Of a DNA stretch of 64,000 nt, positions 25,643 to 33,271 are shown one piece after another. Both the position numbers and the translations under genes were made by a program. Within the stretch, counting starts at the first letter, position 1. Every line of letters begins with the position of its first letter. The stretch covers positions 62,001 to 126,000 of the forward strand of contig UCKU01000036.1 in the NCBI GenBank assembly GCA_900473185.1. The letters are read 5' to 3'. The notes beneath the pieces are model-generated. The model saw nothing but the letters and a program-made list of their open reading frames with translations. It had not been told where the DNA came from and made no database searches. The stretch is from Hyphomicrobiales bacterium. GTDB taxonomy: Bacteria > Pseudomonadota > Alphaproteobacteria > Rhizobiales > Rhizobiaceae.

Positions 25643-26325
25643 CAATAGCTGACGCACGTTTCAAGGAATACGCGATCCCGCTCGACGATACTTCCGAGAT
25701 CAGTAAGGCTTACTGGCAGACTGATAAATCTGTCACTGAGATAGCCTACGACTTCGGCCTTTCCGGAACTGGGAAGGTAAACAGCGCCTCCTGCGAGGCC
25801 CGGTTGAACGGTATCGTCTGTAGCGACTGCAATCAGGAAATGATCGTCAAGACCCGCATCGCAGCGATCGAAAAAATCCGCCTCCATGAAAGGGGCGTCT
25901 GGAGCAAGAAGAAGATAAAATGTGAGCCTTGCTCTAGGGTCGATCGGGCGGCGAAGTCTAAGGCATTCGTTGAGAAGTGCCGGCTCCAATACGCTGGCAA
26001 GCCTGCTACAGGTAAGACCGCCAAGGACGAGAAGGCTGAATTCTACCTCTCGTGGGAATGGCGCACTCTCCGGACGAAGGTTCTGCAGCAATATGGCCCT
26101 CGCTGCATGTGCTGCGGGGCCACTCCGGAACATAAGACCATCGGCGGTGAGCCTGTGGTTATCGTCGTCGATCACATCAAGCCTTTATCCAAATATTGGG
26201 ACCTACGTCTGGCCCGCGACAATCTTCAGGTGCTTTGCCAGGAATGTAATCAGGGTAAGGGCGCATGGGATGAGACGGACTATAGACCAGTTCCGAAGAC
26301 GGAAGCGGGAGATACCGTCCAATGA
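25639..26325 (+). CDS. HNH endonuclease family protein
   Basis: The 228 residues have an N-terminal part with HTH-like KSVTEIAYDFGL and two zinc-knuckle pairs (CSDC and CEPC). The C-terminal HNH domain has CMCCGATP near 155, VVDHIKPLSKYWDLRLARDN near 180 and VLCQECNQGKG near 205. The metal-binding HNH His is in VDHIKP. It is translationally coupled to the Cro-like gene, so it is expressed early; such enzymes nick or cut DNA in phage packaging, replication or mobility. The role here is open. Confidence 0.85.
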   Translation: MTIADARFKEYAIPLDDTSEISKAYWQTDKSVTEIAYDFGLSGTGKVNSASCEARLNGIVCSDCNQEMIVKTRIAAIEKIRLHERGVWSKKKIKCEPCSRVDRAAKSKAFVEKCRLQYAGKPATGKTAKDEKAEFYLSWEWRTLRTKVLQQYGPRCMCCGATPEHKTIGGEPVVIVVDHIKPLSKYWDLRLARDNLQVLCQECNQGKGAWDETDYRPVPKTEAGDTVQ

Positions 26326-26372
26326 CCACCTCCATCAATCATCGCACGACCGCACTCGAAGAGGTGGCGTAA
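26322..26372 (+). CDS. Possible 16-codon coupled peptide
   Basis: ATGA overlaps the HNH stop, 16 codons follow and the TAATG overlaps the next start. It links two genes without a gap and supplies GAAGAGG as ribosome binding site. It may be only a coupling device. Confidence 0.3.
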   Translation: MTTSINHRTTALEEVA

Positions 26373-26737
26373 TGGGTTATCGCGTCATAAGCGAACCGGA
26401 ATTCTTCGAGCGCATCAGCTCTCTCCTTCGAGAAGGGTTTGAGGACGTTGGAAGCGTTACAGGTCCCGGTCGATCCGGAGCCGTCGCAGCTGTCTACGCA
26501 AGCCATATTCTCGGCGTGCCCTTCATCCCGTTCAAGGCGAACGCTCCTTGGCATCTAGGGAAGTTGCTGATCATCGATACGGCGATGGAAACCGGCCAAA
26601 CCATGCGCAAGGCCGAGAGAGCCTACAAAGGCGTCAAAACCGTGTCTCTCGTCTGCTGGCATGAGCCGCCTCGCGTGATGTTCTGGTACGAGGCCGGCAA
26701 GCCCCAGCGATATCGTCATGAAAGGGCCGCAGCATGA
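26372..26737 (+). CDS. Phosphoribosyltransferase-fold phage protein
   Basis: A 121-residue protein from MGYRVISEPEF. It has the type I PRTase layout: a pyrophosphate-loop-like GPGRSGAVAAVYAS near 31-44 and a PRPP-loop LLIIDTAMETGQTMRKA near 65-81. The usual acidic pair of the PRPP loop is reduced to one Asp (IDT). Short PRTases of this type occur in phages next to nucleotide and DNA-modification genes. Substrate unknown; catalysis is not certain. Confidence 0.72.
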   Translation: MGYRVISEPEFFERISSLLREGFEDVGSVTGPGRSGAVAAVYASHILGVPFIPFKANAPWHLGKLLIIDTAMETGQTMRKAERAYKGVKTVSLVCWHEPPRVMFWYEAGKPQRYRHERAAA

Positions 26738-27009
26738 CCACCCCACACCAACCCCAACCCCACACGGACGGCTGGCAGACGATAGAGACGGCGCCGCATG
26801 GGTGGATCGATATCCTTCTATACGTCCCAGATGAAGACGATGGAACTGGATCACAGGGCGTCGTCAAGGGCTGGTACAGCGAGAAAGACGGCGGCTTTGA
26901 CTGCTGGATGACATACGAAGCCAGTTCGTCCGCCAAGATCGTTCCGACTATGTGGCAACCCCTTCCAAAGCCCCCATCCACCACCCAATCCCAGAAGACG
27001 GGGAGATAG
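26734..27009 (+). CDS. DUF551-like phage protein
   Basis: Ninety-one residues. WQTIETAPHGWIDILLYVP at the start and PTMWQPLPKPP at the end are the two marks of this widespread small phage family of unknown function. It overlaps the PRTase-like gene by four bases. Confidence 0.78.
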   Translation: MTTPHQPQPHTDGWQTIETAPHGWIDILLYVPDEDDGTGSQGVVKGWYSEKDGGFDCWMTYEASSSAKIVPTMWQPLPKPPSTTQSQKTGR

Positions 27010-27013
27010 ACAG

Positions 27014-27373
27014 ATGAGTGAAGCGCAAATGCAGATCACCGATGGCCGGAAGGCTAAGGGATTATGGCGCGAAGAAGCTTGCCAGATGAAGCGTGATGGC
27101 TCTCCCATCGGCGATATTGCTGCCAAATTTGGCAAAGCGTATTTCACCGTCGCTATCGCTACTAAGGGCGTCAAGAGTACCAATCCTACCTGGGGCCGAA
27201 CGTTCCGTGGAAAGTCTGGCGGGCATGTTATGGGCAACAAAAAGCGTGTCGCTATTTCTTTCACAGATGAACAGATCGGTGCGGTTAACATCATCGCCGA
27301 GGAGAAGGGGTGTTCTTTCTCCAAAGCCGTAGCTGATCTCGTCGATATAGCTTTGGAGGAGATCATAGCATGA
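27014..27373 (+). CDS. Phage protein with possible ribbon-helix-helix end
   Basis: One hundred and nineteen residues. The first half has an HTH-like stretch (MKRDGSPIGDIAAKFGKAY). The second half, KRVAISFTDEQIGAVNIIAEEKG then SFSKAVADLVDIALEE, reads like a CopG-type ribbon-helix-helix. A DNA-binding regulator is likely; the target is unknown. Confidence 0.65.
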   Translation: MSEAQMQITDGRKAKGLWREEACQMKRDGSPIGDIAAKFGKAYFTVAIATKGVKSTNPTWGRTFRGKSGGHVMGNKKRVAISFTDEQIGAVNIIAEEKGCSFSKAVADLVDIALEEIIA

Positions 27374-27555
27374 CCGAGATCCTGCAAGGCCTAGCGGCCT
27401 GCATCATCGGCGCCAGCTTCTTCGCCTGCATCATGGCTCCATTCATCAATTCCGGCCGTCATGCTGCTCAAGAGCGCATCGAAGAAGACCGTCGCCAATA
27501 CTTCCCCGAAGACGAACTTTCCCGTCGCCGGCAGACGAGGAGGGCGAGGGTATGA
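27370..27555 (+). CDS. Small phage membrane protein
   Basis: Sixty-one residues: one membrane helix (LAACIIGASFFACIMAPFI) then a charged tail rich in Arg and Glu. Overlaps of four bases with both neighbours. Function unknown. Confidence 0.6.
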   Translation: MTEILQGLAACIIGASFFACIMAPFINSGRHAAQERIEEDRRQYFPEDELSRRRQTRRARV

Positions 27556-27812
27556 GCGAGTGGGTCGAGCATGACGGCAAAGGAATGCCTGTAGCCGAGG
27601 ATTGCTTCGTTTTGGTTCGGTTCAGAGACAGGTCTCCTCATTATGAGAACTCTGGTTCTGAGCGAATGGCCGGTAGCTGGCATAGCAACGTTCCTAGGTA
27701 CAGCAATTGGCATCACGAAGGCACAAGCGGAGACATCGTCGCCTATCGCGTCGTTGCAGCTTTACCCATTCCATCTCCTGAGCCCGTCACCCCTCCCAAG
27801 CAGGGCTCTTGA
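27552..27812 (+). CDS. DUF551-like small phage protein
   Basis: Eighty-six residues beginning MSEWVEHDGKGMPV, with FVLVRFRDRS and SGDIVAYRVV. The build is that of small phage proteins related to the DUF551-like gene three places upstream. Function unknown. Confidence 0.62.
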   Translation: MSEWVEHDGKGMPVAEDCFVLVRFRDRSPHYENSGSERMAGSWHSNVPRYSNWHHEGTSGDIVAYRVVAALPIPSPEPVTPPKQGS

Positions 27813-28089
27813 GCGAGCTGGCGGGCTCGTTCTCCTCCGGAGCCCGCCAGCAACTTATCCGTGGAAGCGACCACGCTCCCACCAATCGAATGGCGATCGA
27901 GCCGAGTGACTGGAAACTATCTTCCTCGGTCTCGATCGCATCTTCCAGAGCCAAAGAGGCGGCGGCGGATCTGGCCTGGAATGGAAATGGAATAACGGTA
28001 CCCGCGAGTGCGGCGGAAAGAGAAGAGGGGTCTGTGGACCCTGGCAGGAAAATCGGCCCCTCTTCTTGCTCAACTTGGCTCTTGTGCAT
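27787..28089 (-). CDS. Possible antisense small protein
   Basis: A 100-residue reading frame opposite to the early operon, with GGAG seven bases before the ATG and a core VIPFPFQARSAAASLALEDA. The opposite frame over the same bases starts with TTG and has no good ribosome binding site, so I prefer this one, but no family is recognised and the region may be partly regulatory. Confidence 0.4.
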   Translation of the reverse strand: MHKSQVEQEEGPIFLPGSTDPSSLSAALAGTVIPFPFQARSAAASLALEDAIETEEDSFQSLGSIAIRLVGAWSLPRISCWRAPEENEPASSLKSPAWEG

Positions 28090-28138
28090 CGCTGATCTCC
28101 GTCTTTGACGAGATCATCAATCGCACAGAGGCCGACAG

Positions 28139-28534
28139 ATGAATGGAAATAGGGTTTCCGAAACCGGAAAGAACGGTTCCAAAAACATGACAAGCGTAGC
28201 GTTGATTGAAGCAAAAGGCTGGGCCGACCAACTCATGGACAGTGAGTTTCGTGGCCGTGGCGATAAGGAAAAATCAGCAAGATATCGGCTCTCCAAGAAG
28301 ACTGGAGTTCCGGAAAGCTACCTCTTCCGCCTTCAATACAAGACGGCAGAGATGAAGGACGTGGCCGGCTCTGTCTATCGCGCTCTGATGATCGCCTATG
28401 ACAATGCCTGCCGCGCAAACGAGGACGCGGCGGACAGGTACCGGGCGGCTCGCCTGGGGATGCGAGGACATCATGAAACGACTGACGAAAAGCCTGATCG
28501 TTCGGGCTTGGGAATGGATTCGTCTGCAAATTAA
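28139..28534 (+). CDS. Phage protein, possible regulator
   Basis: The 131 residues contain SARYRLSKKTGVPESYLFRL, which looks like a short HTH, then a helical part (YRALMIAYDNACRANED). A 13-bp palindrome GGTTTCCGAAACC lies in the first codons (28153-28165), so the Met at 28187 is a possible alternative start and the palindrome an operator. AGAGG before 28139 supports the longer form. Function unknown. Confidence 0.6.
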   Translation: MNGNRVSETGKNGSKNMTSVALIEAKGWADQLMDSEFRGRGDKEKSARYRLSKKTGVPESYLFRLQYKTAEMKDVAGSVYRALMIAYDNACRANEDAADRYRAARLGMRGHHETTDEKPDRSGLGMDSSAN

Positions 28535-28546
28535 GAGGTTGCGGAA

Positions 28547-29107
28547 ATGAGCATTTATGTCCTTCGAAGCGATAATCTCGTCAAGATCGGCTTCAGCGAT
28601 AATCTGCGGAAACGGGTGCGCCAGATCATTTCGACCGTCCCTATCCCGGTAGAGTTCGTAGGGCATATGCCCGGTGACAGAGATGTTGAGAAGCATCTCC
28701 ACGACATATTCGCGCAATCGTCATTCTCAGGTGAGTGGTTCGTCGAGACGGAGCAGATGCGCTCCCTGTTCGACGCAATGCTTATCCCGCACCTTCCTGA
28801 GCCCGAGCCGCCGATCCAGGTAAAGCGTCGGGTGGAAAGAATATCGACTGCCGATCTTTCGCAGAAGGTCAAGGAAGAAGCCGGCCGCAGATGGCCTAAT
28901 AAATCCAAAGCCGATGTAGTCATCGAACTGGCGAAGGCGCTTGGCTGGAGCAAGAACCGGACCAAGGATTTCTATTACGCAGATCCTCGCGTTTCTCTTC
29001 GGGCTCATGAGATGAGCGGGCTTGATGCATGGCTGCGCTGTTCACGCGCCTTGGCCTACGCGATCGCGCCCGAACTCAGGGAGAGTGATGATGACGGCTC
29101 ACGATAA
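28547..29107 (+). CDS. GIY-YIG-like (T5orf172/MUG113) protein
   Basis: The 186 residues begin with the nuclease-like fold: IYVLRSDNLVKIGFSDNLRKRV at 3-24 (the short GIY-YIG form 'IYVL...VKIG'), then VEKHLHDIF and SGEWFVE. After 90 follows a separate helical domain. The gene at 60046-60561, at the far end of the prophage, has the same fold. The family is frequent in phages and its target is unknown. Confidence 0.78.
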   Translation: MSIYVLRSDNLVKIGFSDNLRKRVRQIISTVPIPVEFVGHMPGDRDVEKHLHDIFAQSSFSGEWFVETEQMRSLFDAMLIPHLPEPEPPIQVKRRVERISTADLSQKVKEEAGRRWPNKSKADVVIELAKALGWSKNRTKDFYYADPRVSLRAHEMSGLDAWLRCSRALAYAIAPELRESDDDGSR

Positions 29108-29585
29108 ACAGCAGACCCCATCGCCATCATCACATTTGATGGGGAGCGAAGCCCGCGAAATCATAGCCCGGTTCATCGCTGAAGGTTGGGCAAGGCGCCA
29201 TGACAGCGGCCTGACCGCAGACTACTACATGAGCATCGGAACGCCTCACGAGCAAGCAGACGAGCTGCTTGAAAGGCTATCGAGCACCAATGCGGAAAAG
29301 CGCGTTGAACAAATCAACCCAGACAGGAGCAAGTTCCCCTATCGGTGGGAAGGGCCGCGACCGCCCGAGGCAATCATCCACAAGGTGATCAACGCCTATA
29401 TGGGCGAAGACCCTCACGAGCACGACAACTCCCAGTTCTTATATCACCTCGCAAACTGGGAAAGTTATTACACTCTTAATCAGCGGATGAAGACCGCCAT
29501 GGAGGCTGAGAACGCCGTCTGTGAAGCGACGGACGGTGTTGCAACAGACTTAGATAATACGGAGATTTTCAATGAATCTCGCTGA
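29088..29585 (+). CDS. Phage protein, unknown
   Basis: One hundred and sixty-five residues from MMTAHDKQQ behind GGGAGAG. Polar, with SEAREIIARFIAEGWARRH at the start. No family recognised. It overlaps both neighbours. Confidence 0.6.
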   Translation: MMTAHDKQQTPSPSSHLMGSEAREIIARFIAEGWARRHDSGLTADYYMSIGTPHEQADELLERLSSTNAEKRVEQINPDRSKFPYRWEGPRPPEAIIHKVINAYMGEDPHEHDNSQFLYHLANWESYYTLNQRMKTAMEAENAVCEATDGVATDLDNTEIFNESR

Positions 29586-29787
29586 TTTTACCGATGAAGA
29601 AATCGATCGCGCTCGTGATGTTCTCTTAAAAGAGCACAGTCGTATGGCGAAAAATGGAGTTATAGGTCCTAGCAACTCCGATACTGTCGCCGTTGCTATC
29701 TGGGTCATTGCGGCGTTGCTGCGGATGTTGGCGGCAGAGAAGCCGGAGCTTTCTCCCCCAGCTCCCGTTCAGAGGGACGCACCATGA
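29572..29787 (+). CDS. Small phage protein, unknown
   Basis: Seventy-one residues: an acidic helical start (MNLADFTDEEIDRARDVLL) and a hydrophobic stretch VAVAIWVIAALLRML that may be membrane-embedded. Overlaps of 14 and 4 bases with its neighbours. Confidence 0.55.
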   Translation: MNLADFTDEEIDRARDVLLKEHSRMAKNGVIGPSNSDTVAVAIWVIAALLRMLAAEKPELSPPAPVQRDAP

Positions 29788-29873
29788 CCTGGCCCCAAGC
29801 CTTCTCAGATACTGCCCCATACCTCGCAGGCGCTGCTGTGATTATCGCGCTCGTCTGGGGGATTGTGCAATGA
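29784..29873 (+). CDS. Tiny phage membrane protein (29 aa)
   Basis: ATGA overlaps with both neighbours. After ten polar residues comes one membrane helix (YLAGAAVIIALVWGIVQ). The tight coupling supports translation. Function unknown. Confidence 0.5.
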   Translation: MTWPQAFSDTAPYLAGAAVIIALVWGIVQ

Positions 29874-30595
29874 CGGCCTACTACAACGAGATCAGTCCGT
29901 TCCATGCCCAGTGGCTTCGCAACCTCATTTCTGTAAACCTTATCGCCTCTGGCGATGTAGACGAAAGATCGATCGTCGATGTCCAACCAGACGACCTCAA
30001 AGGTTACACCCAATGCCATTTCTTCGCAGGCATTGGCGGATGGTCCTACGCAGCTCGATTGGCTGGATGGCCTGACAATCGTGAGCTGTGGACGGGGTCA
30101 GACTGCTGCCAGCCTTGGTCGGTCGCGGGAAAGGGGCTTGGCGCCTCGGACGAAAGGTTTCTCTGGCCTCACCTTGAACGACTTATCGCCGAGCGACGCC
30201 CTTCAGTTTTCTTTGGAGAGCAATCTGCGGCGGCGGCTGGTTGGATCAGGACTGTACGACGTGGTTTGGAAGCCATGGAATACGCCGTGGGGTTCATGCC
30301 TATCGAAGCCGCGTGCAAAGGCGCGAAGCACCGGCGGGATAGAACTTGGGTATTTGCCCACTCCGAGCGGGACCAGCAATCACGGCAAGAACCATGTGGC
30401 CGGACGGCTGGACGAATGGGGCGGGTCGAGCAATCCATTCCGTGGGACGCCCCTTGGGAAAGTGCATTGTCCAGCTTTCGAGCTTTGGGTGATGGGCTAC
30501 CCAGATCAGTGGGCGCAACTGATGCCGCTCGAAACGCGATCGTCCCTCAAGTCGCGGCAGAAGTAATCGGCGCTTTCATGGATATCGCCGCATGA
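29870..30595 (+). CDS. DNA cytosine-5 methyltransferase-like protein
   Basis: The 241 residues follow the C5-MTase order: motif I FFAGIGGWSY (51-60), motif IV GSDCCQPWS (77-84), motif VI as FFGEQ (114-118), motif VIII region GAKHRRDRTWVFA and motif X ARNAIVPQVAAEVIGA. The catalytic Cys is C80, but the invariant Pro before it is Cys (CCQ instead of PCQ), so activity may be weakened. No long target-recognition domain is present. It probably protects phage DNA or modifies host DNA. The +1 frame across its second half also looks conserved. Confidence 0.8.
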   Translation: MTAYYNEISPFHAQWLRNLISVNLIASGDVDERSIVDVQPDDLKGYTQCHFFAGIGGWSYAARLAGWPDNRELWTGSDCCQPWSVAGKGLGASDERFLWPHLERLIAERRPSVFFGEQSAAAAGWIRTVRRGLEAMEYAVGFMPIEAACKGAKHRRDRTWVFAHSERDQQSRQEPCGRTAGRMGRVEQSIPWDAPWESALSSFRALGDGLPRSVGATDAARNAIVPQVAAEVIGAFMDIAA

Positions 30596-30632
30596 CCCTA
30601 ACCCCCACCACCCCATAACCCAGAGGGCGACG

Positions 30633-30848
30633 ATGACAGCCTATGAACTCTTCAAGAGAGGCTTCAACACCCAAGAGATCATGGTGATGCTCGGGCTATC
30701 GTCAGAAGCCGTCGCGTACAATCTCGTACACCAAGGCCGAGAAGCACACTTCAAAGATAAGGAGTCTCGGCGGAAGAAATCTGAGGCATCCAAAAAATAC
30801 TGGCGCACGCGCCGCCAGGAAATGCGTGAGGCGAGGGCAGGGGCATGA
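30633..30848 (+). CDS. Small HTH-like phage protein
   Basis: Seventy-one residues. MTAYELFKRGFNTQEIMVMLGLSSEAVAYNL has the spacing of a helix-turn-helix (given here by its parts NTQEIMVMLGL and SEAVAYNL); the rest is Arg/Lys-rich. Overlaps the DUF1064 gene by four bases. Confidence 0.65.
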   Translation: MTAYELFKRGFNTQEIMVMLGLSSEAVAYNLVHQGREAHFKDKESRRKKSEASKKYWRTRRQEMREARAGA

Positions 30849-31252
30849 CGGTAACTCTATCCCGGCAGGAAGCCAAGGCCATCCTCGCGAAGCCGAAGCG
30901 CAGAAAATACGGAAACGTCAAGGTGACGACGCCGGACGGTGAAACCTTCGACAGCGGCCGCGAAGCCGATCGCTGGATGCAACTAAAGCTTCTAGAGAAG
31001 GCCGGCGAGATCAGCCATCTGGAGCGCCAGCCGAAGTTTTATCTCTACGGCTCCAATGGGCCTGTCCTGATCAGGTCGAAAGGCTACCCCAACGGCCGCC
31101 GGTCGAAATGGATTGGCGACTTCGCATATTTTTGCTCGCGCCGCAACAAGCGGATCTGCGAGGACGCCAAGGGATTTCGCACCCAGACCTTTATTCTCAA
31201 AAAAGCAGTTGTTCAGGCTTGTTACCCAGGTTTGGAGATCGTCGAGATATGA
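30845..31252 (+). CDS. DUF1064 nuclease-like phage protein
   Basis: The 135 residues match DUF1064: KRRKYGNVKVTTPDGETFDS, then SGREADRWMQLKLLEKAGEI, LERQPKFYLYG, WIGDFAYFC and EDAKGFRTQTFILKK. The D...E-x-K spacing (residues in GDFAYF and EDAKG) is that of PD-(D/E)XK nucleases, so a role in recombination or resolution of replication intermediates is likely. It overlaps the methyltransferase gene that follows. Confidence 0.82.
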   Translation: MTVTLSRQEAKAILAKPKRRKYGNVKVTTPDGETFDSGREADRWMQLKLLEKAGEISHLERQPKFYLYGSNGPVLIRSKGYPNGRRSKWIGDFAYFCSRRNKRICEDAKGFRTQTFILKKAVVQACYPGLEIVEI

Positions 31253-31920
31253 ATGCTCCAGTTTCTGCACGAGGATTGTTCCGAGCTACCGGCAAGAAAT
31301 CGAAGCCAGTCGCTGTTCGTGACCTCGAAGGCAATATCGTCAAGGTCGATGCGCTGGAGCGCGAGAAGGATGAATTTTATCCGACTCCAATCGATCCTAT
31401 CCGAGCCATCATCCATGCCGAAATTGATAGGCTGAAGGATTTCCCCCTTATCTGGGGGCCGGCTTGTGGGACTGGCGTCATTGGCCGCGAACTGCGCGCA
31501 CATGGCCTACAGACGGTTGATAGTGATCTGGTGGACCGTGGTTGTGGCGCTGAGATCAAGAGCTTTTACGAATATTCGGAATCGCCAGCCACGGCCATCC
31601 TGGAAAACCCGCCATTCGCCGAATGCGGTTGGGGCAATGGCAAAGCCCGATGGCTGAAGCACGCGCTTGACATCCTTGATGTTGAATACATGGGCCTCCT
31701 GATGAATTGGGGATGGCCGGGGGCCGGGGGGCTGAAACAGTTCTATGCCGCTCACCCGCCAGCCCGCGTCTATCTCATGCGTTGGAAGATCGACTTCACC
31801 GGCCAAGGCGCACCTCCCATGCTGAACGGCTGGTTTATCTGGGACAAGAAACATCGCGGCGAAACGGTCCTGCGCATGCTCGATCGCAACGACACGCGGC
31901 AAACGGAGATGTTTGGATGA
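31249..31920 (+). CDS. N6-adenine DNA methyltransferase-like protein
   Basis: The 223 residues from MNAPVSARGL have DEFYPTP at 41-47, a SAM-binding motif PACGTGVIG at 71-79 and the catalytic NPPF at 120-123. No target-recognition domain is apparent. Phages use such enzymes for self-protection or regulation. With the C5 enzyme 650 bases upstream this makes two modification enzymes in one operon. The ATG overlaps the previous stop; upstream codons to 31108 are shadows. Confidence 0.82.
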   Translation: MNAPVSARGLFRATGKKSKPVAVRDLEGNIVKVDALEREKDEFYPTPIDPIRAIIHAEIDRLKDFPLIWGPACGTGVIGRELRAHGLQTVDSDLVDRGCGAEIKSFYEYSESPATAILENPPFAECGWGNGKARWLKHALDILDVEYMGLLMNWGWPGAGGLKQFYAAHPPARVYLMRWKIDFTGQGAPPMLNGWFIWDKKHRGETVLRMLDRNDTRQTEMFG

Positions 31921-32249
31921 CGACATTCGCAGACTTTTACAGCCAGTTCCCCCGCAAGAAAGCCCGCGGCGACGCTGAGAAGGCATGGCAACAGGCAATC
32001 AAGAAGGGCCACGCCCCCGACGAGATCATGGCCGGCCTCATGCGCAATCTGGCCGATCTCCAGCGCCGTGACCCGCAATTCATTCCATACCCGGCGACGT
32101 GGCTCCGGTCTGAGTCGTTCTTCGATGAGCCAGATCCTGTTCAACGCAATAATGGGAGACGATCAATTGCCGACGCCGCACGTGACTTCATCACCAGCAA
32201 CGATTATCGCGGCGATGCTTTCGGGTTTCCCAGCATCGGCCGGCACTGA
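31917..32249 (+). CDS. Replication-protein C-terminal-like phage protein
   Basis: One hundred and ten residues: MTTFADFYSQFPRKKARGDA, EKAWQQAIKKGHAPDEIMAG and FIPYPATWLRSESFFDEP. This is the block found at the end of phage replication initiators and helicase loaders (FY..YPRK, HPATWLN..RW.DE). Here it stands alone, so the gene is either a remnant or a small loader subunit working with the DnaA-like protein two genes on. Confidence 0.72.
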   Translation: MTTFADFYSQFPRKKARGDAEKAWQQAIKKGHAPDEIMAGLMRNLADLQRRDPQFIPYPATWLRSESFFDEPDPVQRNNGRRSIADAARDFITSNDYRGDAFGFPSIGRH

Positions 32250-32616
32250 CGCGGATATCCAATTGAGGGCGTATCTCATGGCAGTTAGCGGCATTGAACC
32301 GGAAGCACTAGCCCGAGCAGCACAGCGCTTCATGCGTGGCGAGGTTGGCGGCCATAACCGTTCGTTCGCCCCGAGCTGTGCAGAGTTTGCGGAAGAATGC
32401 CGGTTTCAGCAGATGTCGATCGCCGCCGAGCGCCGGCCACGCATAGAGCCTCCGAAGCCGAAAGACGACGGGCCACCGGTGGATCCGCGCAAGCTCCAGC
32501 TTCTGAACAAGGCACTACAGGGGCACCAGCCATCAAGAGATCAGCTTCGGCGGATGTATCCGCATCTCGACATTCCAGACGCACCAGTAACCAGTAATGA
32601 GGTGAGTAAGCCATGA
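32125..32616 (+). CDS. Phage replication-region protein, unknown
   Basis: One hundred and sixty-three residues from MSQILFNAIMG (or 154 from the Met at 32152). TDADIQLRAYLMAVSGIEPEALARAAQRFMRGEV and FAPSCAEFAEECR, cited in short parts, form a helical core seen in phage replication regions beside loaders. It overlaps the upstream gene by about 100 bases in another frame. Confidence 0.6.
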   Translation: MSQILFNAIMGDDQLPTPHVTSSPATIIAAMLSGFPASAGTDADIQLRAYLMAVSGIEPEALARAAQRFMRGEVGGHNRSFAPSCAEFAEECRFQQMSIAAERRPRIEPPKPKDDGPPVDPRKLQLLNKALQGHQPSRDQLRRMYPHLDIPDAPVTSNEVSKP

Positions 32617-33260
32617 ACGTGTCAGTAGGCGGACTGAAAGAGCAGCACGAGAACTGGAAGGCAGCAAGGGAGCGGCTGTTTCGGCCGGCAGCCAAGCCGC
32701 AGATCCAGATTGTGGCGCCGGTTGTTAAGCCAGTCATTGAGGTTCAGCAGCCGCAGCCGAGACCTTTGTGGACATGGGCAGATGTACAGTTTGATTGGCA
32801 TGTCCATGCTTGGCGTGAAGCAGTTGGCCACTCCGTCTCCGATCTAGTCCATGAGAATGCAGCAATGCGGATGGCTCTTCGGGTGGCTGAGATCGACGCC
32901 GCGTCATGCACCGTGAGAACACGCCGCCCAATTCAGGAGATTGTTGCTGATGTTCTGCGCGATTTCCCTGGCATTGAAAGGGTCGACATCGATTCGCATC
33001 ACCGCACTAAGGATATCATCTATCCTCGGCATCTGTGCTTTTACGAAGTCGTCGAGCAGCGCTCGGATCTCTCTTTCCCGCAGATCGGCAGATACTTCGG
33101 CGGCCGAGACCACACGACCATCATCTATGGCCACAGGAAAATTGCCGAAATGACTGCTGACGAGCGCCGTAGAGAACTCGCGCTGCAGCGGAAGTACTGC
33201 AAGAAGCGCCGGAAATACGCCCGTGAGCGTATTCGTGAACTTGAAGCGGCGGCAGAATAA
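32613..33260 (+). CDS. Phage protein with DnaA domain IV (origin-binding-like)
   Basis: The 215 residues have a variable Pro/Gln-rich start, then from about residue 105 a DnaA-type DNA-binding domain: the basic loop, YPRHLCFYEVVEQ, SDLSFPQIGRYFGGRDHTT and IIYGHRKI. The GRDHTT signature is what DnaA uses to bind its box. There is no AAA+ domain, so it can bind but not open an origin itself. I infer that it marks the phage origin or competes with host DnaA. The C-terminus is Arg-rich. Confidence 0.82.
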   Translation: MNVSVGGLKEQHENWKAARERLFRPAAKPQIQIVAPVVKPVIEVQQPQPRPLWTWADVQFDWHVHAWREAVGHSVSDLVHENAAMRMALRVAEIDAASCTVRTRRPIQEIVADVLRDFPGIERVDIDSHHRTKDIIYPRHLCFYEVVEQRSDLSFPQIGRYFGGRDHTTIIYGHRKIAEMTADERRRELALQRKYCKKRRKYARERIRELEAAAE

Positions 33261-33271
33261 CGAGGATCAAT

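Noticed and set aside
27809..28108. A 99-residue plus-strand frame in the early operon starting with TTG
   Set aside because: No good ribosome binding site and odd composition. The opposite-strand frame over nearly the same bases has GGAG and a more natural sequence, though it is also uncertain.
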